NCBI GenBank assembly: GCA_013361595.1
Contig: JABFXT010000487.1
Location: forward strand, 1 to 18,753
Source: Nocardia sp.
Lineage (GTDB): Bacteria; Actinomycetota; Actinomycetes; Mycobacteriales; Mycobacteriaceae
Length of the DNA stretch: 18,753 bases
Reading direction: 5' to 3'
Under the pieces are notes generated by a model. That model searched no databases. It worked only from the letters and a program-made list of their open reading frames with translations, and was not told the origin of the DNA. Below are positions 15,838 to 18,753 of this stretch, in pieces (position 1 is the stretch's first letter; every line of letters begins with the position of its first letter). A program made the translations under genes and the position numbers.

Positions 15838-16944
15838 GTGAGCTACTCCACAATCACCGGCGCGGCACGCGGGAGCTCTCTGCTCCGCCGCCACCGGGCA
15901 ACCGCCTACCTCGAGCACGGTTATGGTGAACCCTTCGGCGTGCCCGACGAACGATTGGCGCGCATGGTCGCAGGGATGCGCACCCGCGAGCAGCTCATCG
16001 CCGAGTGCGAGGTCATCCTGCTGGCCAAGCCGCTGCGGGAGGACGTCGCCGAGCTGCGGACCGGCCAGGTGCCGTGGGGCTGGCCCCACTGTGTACAAGA
16101 CGCCGAGCTGACCCAACTGGCCATCGACCGTCGACTGACCGTGATCGCGTTCGAGGCGATGAACCACTGGCGAAGTGACGGCTCGTTCGGCCTGCACGTC
16201 TTCCACAAGAACAACGAGCTGGCCGGCTACTGCTCGGTGCTGCACGCTTTGCAGTCGATCGGGTCTACCGGGGACTACGGCCGCCGACTGCGAGCGGCGG
16301 TGATCGGCTTCGGGGCGACCGCGCGCGGCGCAGTGACCGCGCTGAACGCCCACGGGATCCACGACGTCGAAGTTCTCACCGCCCGTGGCCTCAGCACCGT
16401 CGGATCGCCGATTCATTCCGCCACGATGGTGCATTTCGACCACGACGCGAACAACCCGGGCGACCCACGTCGCAGCTACGCGCACACCGAGCCCGGCCGA
16501 GTGCCGTTGGCCGGGTTCCTCGCCGAGCACGACATCGTCGTCAATTGCGTGCTGCAGGACACCGACGCGCCGCTGACCTTCCTCATCGAAGACGACCTCG
16601 CCGCTTTCGCCCCGGGTAGCCTCATCGTCGACGTCTCCTGCGACGAAGCCATGGGCTTCAGCTGGGCTCAGCCCACGACCTTCACCCGGCCGACCCTTTC
16701 GGTCGGCGACAGAGTCACCTACTACGCGGTCGATCACAGCCCGTCCTACCTGTGGAACTCGGCGACCTGGGAGATCAGCGAAGCGCTGCGGCCGCACCTG
16801 CGGTCGGTCCTTTCCGGACACTCCACCTGGGACGATCACGAAACCGTCCGGCGCGCGATCGAGATCCGCAACGGCACAATCCAGAACCCCGCGATCCTGT
16901 CGTTCCAACAGCGCCTACCGCACTACCCCCACCACCGTCGCTGA
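15838..16944 (+). CDS. Alanine dehydrogenase/N5-(carboxyethyl)ornithine synthase-like protein, N-terminus apparently missing
   Basis: The 368-aa product carries most of the AlaDH/PNT fold: YLEHGYGEPFGV, ILLAKPL (Lys equivalent to the pyruvate-binding Lys), WGWPHCVQD (His equivalent to the catalytic His), VFHKNNELAGYCSVLHAL, the Rossmann loop VIGFGATARGA, LIVDVSCDEAMGF and YYAVDHSPSYLW. The last pattern (D-V-S/A-x-D, then Y-x-V-x-x-x-P-S) fits N5-(carboxyethyl)ornithine synthase, which reductively joins pyruvate to an amino acid with NADPH. The family's first 30 or so residues, with the Arg of E-x-R-x-P-x-H-P, are absent: only 25 poorly matching residues precede YLEHGYG. The gene may be a truncated remnant, or the start region may be diverged. 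GTG 15838 is the first plausible start, with a GGGG sequence but no clear ribosome binding site. The start overlaps nothing but is 10 bp from the palindrome. Confidence 0.75.
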   Translation: MSYSTITGAARGSSLLRRHRATAYLEHGYGEPFGVPDERLARMVAGMRTREQLIAECEVILLAKPLREDVAELRTGQVPWGWPHCVQDAELTQLAIDRRLTVIAFEAMNHWRSDGSFGLHVFHKNNELAGYCSVLHALQSIGSTGDYGRRLRAAVIGFGATARGAVTALNAHGIHDVEVLTARGLSTVGSPIHSATMVHFDHDANNPGDPRRSYAHTEPGRVPLAGFLAEHDIVVNCVLQDTDAPLTFLIEDDLAAFAPGSLIVDVSCDEAMGFSWAQPTTFTRPTLSVGDRVTYYAVDHSPSYLWNSATWEISEALRPHLRSVLSGHSTWDDHETVRRAIEIRNGTIQNPAILSFQQRLPHYPHHRR

Positions 16945-17085
16945 TCTCGTCGAATGCCTGTCCCGCGGACCACGGGGATCGGATGACCGTGACTCGACGA
17001 TGCGCGTGCGCAGAGCCTATCGCCGAGGGCTATATCCGTGTCGGGGCCGCCAAGAGCGTCGAAACAGGACATCAGCCGTGACCGG

Positions 17086-17104
17086 GTCGTCGTCCATCGA
17101 CGAC
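17086..17104. terminator. Small hairpin, possible terminator for the sigma factor gene
   Basis: GTCGTCG (17086-17092) pairs with CGACGAC (17098-17104) around TCCAT. It lies 68 bp past the sigma gene stop on the minus strand and about 140 bp past the dehydrogenase-like gene. The remaining 227-bp gap between these genes holds nothing else I support. Confidence 0.35.
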
Positions 17105-17171
17105 ATTTCCCGAGCTGGACAGACAGCCCGTCGTTCGACTACAGGACGACTCCGGACCCATGACCGTCGAC

Positions 17172-18230
17172 CTATTCGAGGTAATCCCGAAGCGATTGTG
17201 AGCGCGATGGGTGACGTAGCTTCGACATCGTCTTCGACTCGATCTGCCGGATCCGCTCACGGGTGACGCCGTAGACCTTCCCGATGTCGTCGAGCGTTCG
17301 AGGCCGCCCATCATCCAGGCCGTAACGCAGGCGCATAACACCGGCTTCGCGCTCGCTGAGCGTGTCGAGGACCGCCCGCAACTGCTCCTGCAGCAGGGTG
17401 AACGCTACCTTCTCGACGGCGACGACAGCCTCGGAGTCTTCGATGAAATCGCCGAGCTGGGTCGTGCCCTCATCGCCGAGGGTCTGGTCCAACGAGATCG
17501 GCTCCCGTGCGATTTGCCGAACCTCGAGAACCTTCTCGGGTGTGATACCCAATTCTGCGGCAAGCTCTTGGGCTGTTACCTCGCGGCCCAGCTGCTGGAA
17601 CAGTTCGCGCTCCACACGCCCGAGCTTGTTGATGATCTCCACCATGTGCACGGGGATTCGTATGGTGCGGGCCTGGTCGGCCATGGCTCGAGAAACCGCC
17701 TGGCGAATCCACCATGTGGCATAGGTCGAGAACTTGAACCCTCTGCTGTAGTCGAACTTTTCGACCGCCCGCACCAGACCCAGATTGCCCTCCTGGATCA
17801 GGTCGAGGAAGGCCATGCCCCGCCCGGTGTAGCGTTTTGCGATCGACACCACCAGCCGCAGATTTGCCTGGAGCAGATGATCTTTGGCCGCGATGCCGTC
17901 CTGTACGATCCAGGTCAGGTCTCGGCGACGTGCGATCGTGAGACCTGCGGGCCTCTCGCATTCGGCCCGCAGCTTCTGCCCCGCGTACAGACCGACTTCG
18001 ATTCGGACGGCGAGATCGACCTCCTCGGCCGCGGAGAGTAGGGGAACTCGCCCGATCTGCTTCAGATACGCCCGTGTCGAGTCGCCGCTCGCGGTGAGCT
18101 CGGCTTCCTTGCGCGCCCGACGCAGCGCCGGAGATTCGTCCTCATACAAGATGTCGTCCGCGACGTCATCTTGCTCTGCCGAGGTGTTAGTGGAATCTCG
18201 GCCATTTAGTTCGCCTGCGGTGGTTGCCAC
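17172..18230 (-). CDS. SigA-like RNA polymerase sigma factor without the long N-terminal extension
   Basis: The 352-aa product closely follows the conserved part of mycobacterial SigA (528 aa in M. tuberculosis). It has [30 protein letters not shown] (about 31-60, region 1.2), [28 protein letters not shown] and [20 protein letters not shown] (region 2 including the -10 recognition helix), [14 protein letters not shown] and [11 protein letters not shown] (region 3/4 link), and [20 protein letters not shown] (region 4.2, -35 helix). Region 1.1 and its basic extension are missing. It is closer to SigA than to SigB by my reading, so it should recognise similar promoters. GTG 18230 is chosen over ATG at 18260 because GGAGAGG (18236-18242) precedes it by 5 nt. 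It sits alone in a gene-poor region, so it is probably an additional paralogue. Confidence 0.88.
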   Translation of the reverse strand: MATTAGELNGRDSTNTSAEQDDVADDILYEDESPALRRARKEAELTASGDSTRAYLKQIGRVPLLSAAEEVDLAVRIEVGLYAGQKLRAECERPAGLTIARRRDLTWIVQDGIAAKDHLLQANLRLVVSIAKRYTGRGMAFLDLIQEGNLGLVRAVEKFDYSRGFKFSTYATWWIRQAVSRAMADQARTIRIPVHMVEIINKLGRVERELFQQLGREVTAQELAAELGITPEKVLEVRQIAREPISLDQTLGDEGTTQLGDFIEDSEAVVAVEKVAFTLLQEQLRAVLDTLSEREAGVMRLRYGLDDGRPRTLDDIGKVYGVTRERIRQIESKTMSKLRHPSRSQSLRDYLE

Positions 18231-18235
18231 ATGTG

Positions 18236-18242
18236 CCTCTCC
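18236..18242 (-). promoter_or_regulatory. Ribosome binding site deciding the sigma factor start
   Basis: On the minus strand GGAGAGG lies 5 nt before GTG 18230. The longer frames from 18260 and 18308 lack a comparable site. Confidence 0.6.
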
Positions 18243-18322
18243 GAGTGATTCGGGCGACATCGCGATTCGAGAAACAGAACTGCGGAGTGGCCTCGAGCGG
18301 CTCGGCAATCACCGGGACCGAT

Positions 18323-18338
18323 GACCAGCGTACTGGTC
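18323..18338. repeat. Inverted repeat upstream of the sigma factor gene
   Basis: GACCAG-CGTA-CTGGTC has perfect 6-bp arms and lies about 95 bp upstream of GTG 18230. It may be an operator for the sigma gene, but six base pairs can occur by chance in GC-rich DNA. Confidence 0.3.
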
Positions 18339-18490
18339 GGCACACGAAATGAGGCGACCAACGGCGCCAGCACGTACCTTTCAGGAGGGCGGCGATCGGA
18401 TATTGGGTGACGTGCCGAGTTCTCGGTAGATCAGGACCGGAAGGGCCCCGAGCTGCAGGCCCAACTCGGGCTTCAGACGAGCTGCGGCAT

Positions 18491-18517
18491 GGCCGAAGCG
18501 CCTTCCGGCATTCGGCC
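18491..18517 (-). terminator. Hairpin directly after the right-edge gene
   Basis: GGCCGAA (18491-18497) pairs with TTCGGCC (18511-18517); a further GCC/GGC stem closes on TTCC inside. It begins 2 nt past the minus-strand stop at 18519, where a terminator is expected. Confidence 0.5.
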
Positions 18518-18518
18518 G

Positions 18519-18752
18519 TCATGGTTGTCGCTGGAGACCGACCGGCCGATGTGCTCGCCACGACATCGGCGTGGGCGGCAGGCGTCGCGCCCGGCGCGTT
18601 ACCGCGTCGGCGAGGTCGGTGTAGTCGTCGATCAGCTGAGCGAGCCGATACCACTCTGCGTGCACGATGGGGTCGGACAGTTCCGCCGTCATCAGCAGGT
18701 GATAATCAGCGCACGACGAGTCGGCGAGCCCGGTGACGACGGAGCTTGCCGG
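18519..18752 (-). CDS. 3' end of an unrecognised gene, cut by the right window edge
   Basis: A minus-strand frame with GC-rich third positions runs from the edge to TGA 18519-18521, giving 77 residues. It contains SSCADYHLLMTAELSDPIVHAEWYRLA and LIDDYTDLADAVTRRARRLP, which look like two amphipathic helices. There is no start inside the window. I do not recognise the family. The immediate hairpin downstream supports a real gene end. The last 20 residues are Arg/Pro-rich and may reflect a frame change, so the true end is uncertain. Confidence 0.5.
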   Translation of the reverse strand, partial: PASSVVTGLADSSCADYHLLMTAELSDPIVHAEWYRLAQLIDDYTDLADAVTRRARRLPPTPMSWRAHRPVGLQRQP

Positions 18753-18753
18753 A

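Noticed and set aside
16957..16981. A sequence containing CGGGGAT after CCCGCG, resembling a third CRISPR repeat
   Set aside because: Beyond the shared short words the alignment has too many mismatches and there is no periodic partner.
16983..17081. A 32-aa frame with ATG 16983 and GGGGA upstream
   Set aside because: The spacing to the possible ribosome binding site is only 4 nt, the peptide has no motif, and it lies in a short intergenic gap.

Overview
The window is high-GC actinobacterial DNA. Gene content and order point to the Mycobacteriales, most likely Nocardia or a close relative such as Rhodococcus; the genus is an inference. The strongest evidence is a block that matches the order known from Mycobacterium tuberculosis H37Rv (Rv3011c to Rv3025c): gatA, gatC, an ACT-domain protein, ligA, a MetE-like methionine synthase family protein, mnmA and a cysteine desulfurase. 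Start codons are often GTG, third codon positions are GC-rich, and terminators are GC-rich hairpins without a U-tract, all as expected for this group.

Left part (1-2710): three forward genes. The first is an alpha/beta-hydrolase of the Abhydrolase_9 type, cut by the window edge. The second is an exported or membrane-tethered phospholipase A2-like protein. The third is a short SRPBCC protein whose promoter overlaps a 14-bp match to the KstR (sterol catabolism repressor) consensus and whose transcript is probably leaderless. A strong hairpin separates them from the convergent gatA.

Core part (2727-13517): the gatC-gatA pair (tRNA-dependent amidotransferase; gatB is outside the window), the divergent ACT-domain gene, a small membrane-anchored protein, a conserved 77-aa membrane protein, an AAA ATPase, ligA, and the minus-strand cluster cysteine desulfurase - mnmA - MetE-like protein. 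In that cluster the genes are 3 nt apart or overlap by 4 nt. Desulfurase and MnmA together supply 2-thiolation of the tRNA wobble uridine.

Right part (13518-18753): gene density drops sharply and the DNA looks accessory. It holds two diverged direct repeats (46/54 identical, 791 bp apart) that bracket a minimal type I-E-like CRISPR remnant (two repeats, one 32-nt spacer, exact 61-bp period, no cas genes). Then come a 47-aa basic protein with a TTG start, a minus-strand HTH-ended protein and a plus-strand alanine dehydrogenase/N5-(carboxyethyl)ornithine synthase-like gene that diverge from a perfect 9-bp-arm palindrome, a SigA-like sigma factor without the long N-terminal extension, and the 3' end of an unrecognised gene. 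The enzyme-like gene lacks the expected N-terminal substrate-binding segment.

The most interesting items are the KstR-like leaderless promoter, the CRISPR remnant within direct repeats, the palindrome shared by the divergent HTH and dehydrogenase genes, and the short SigA paralogue.
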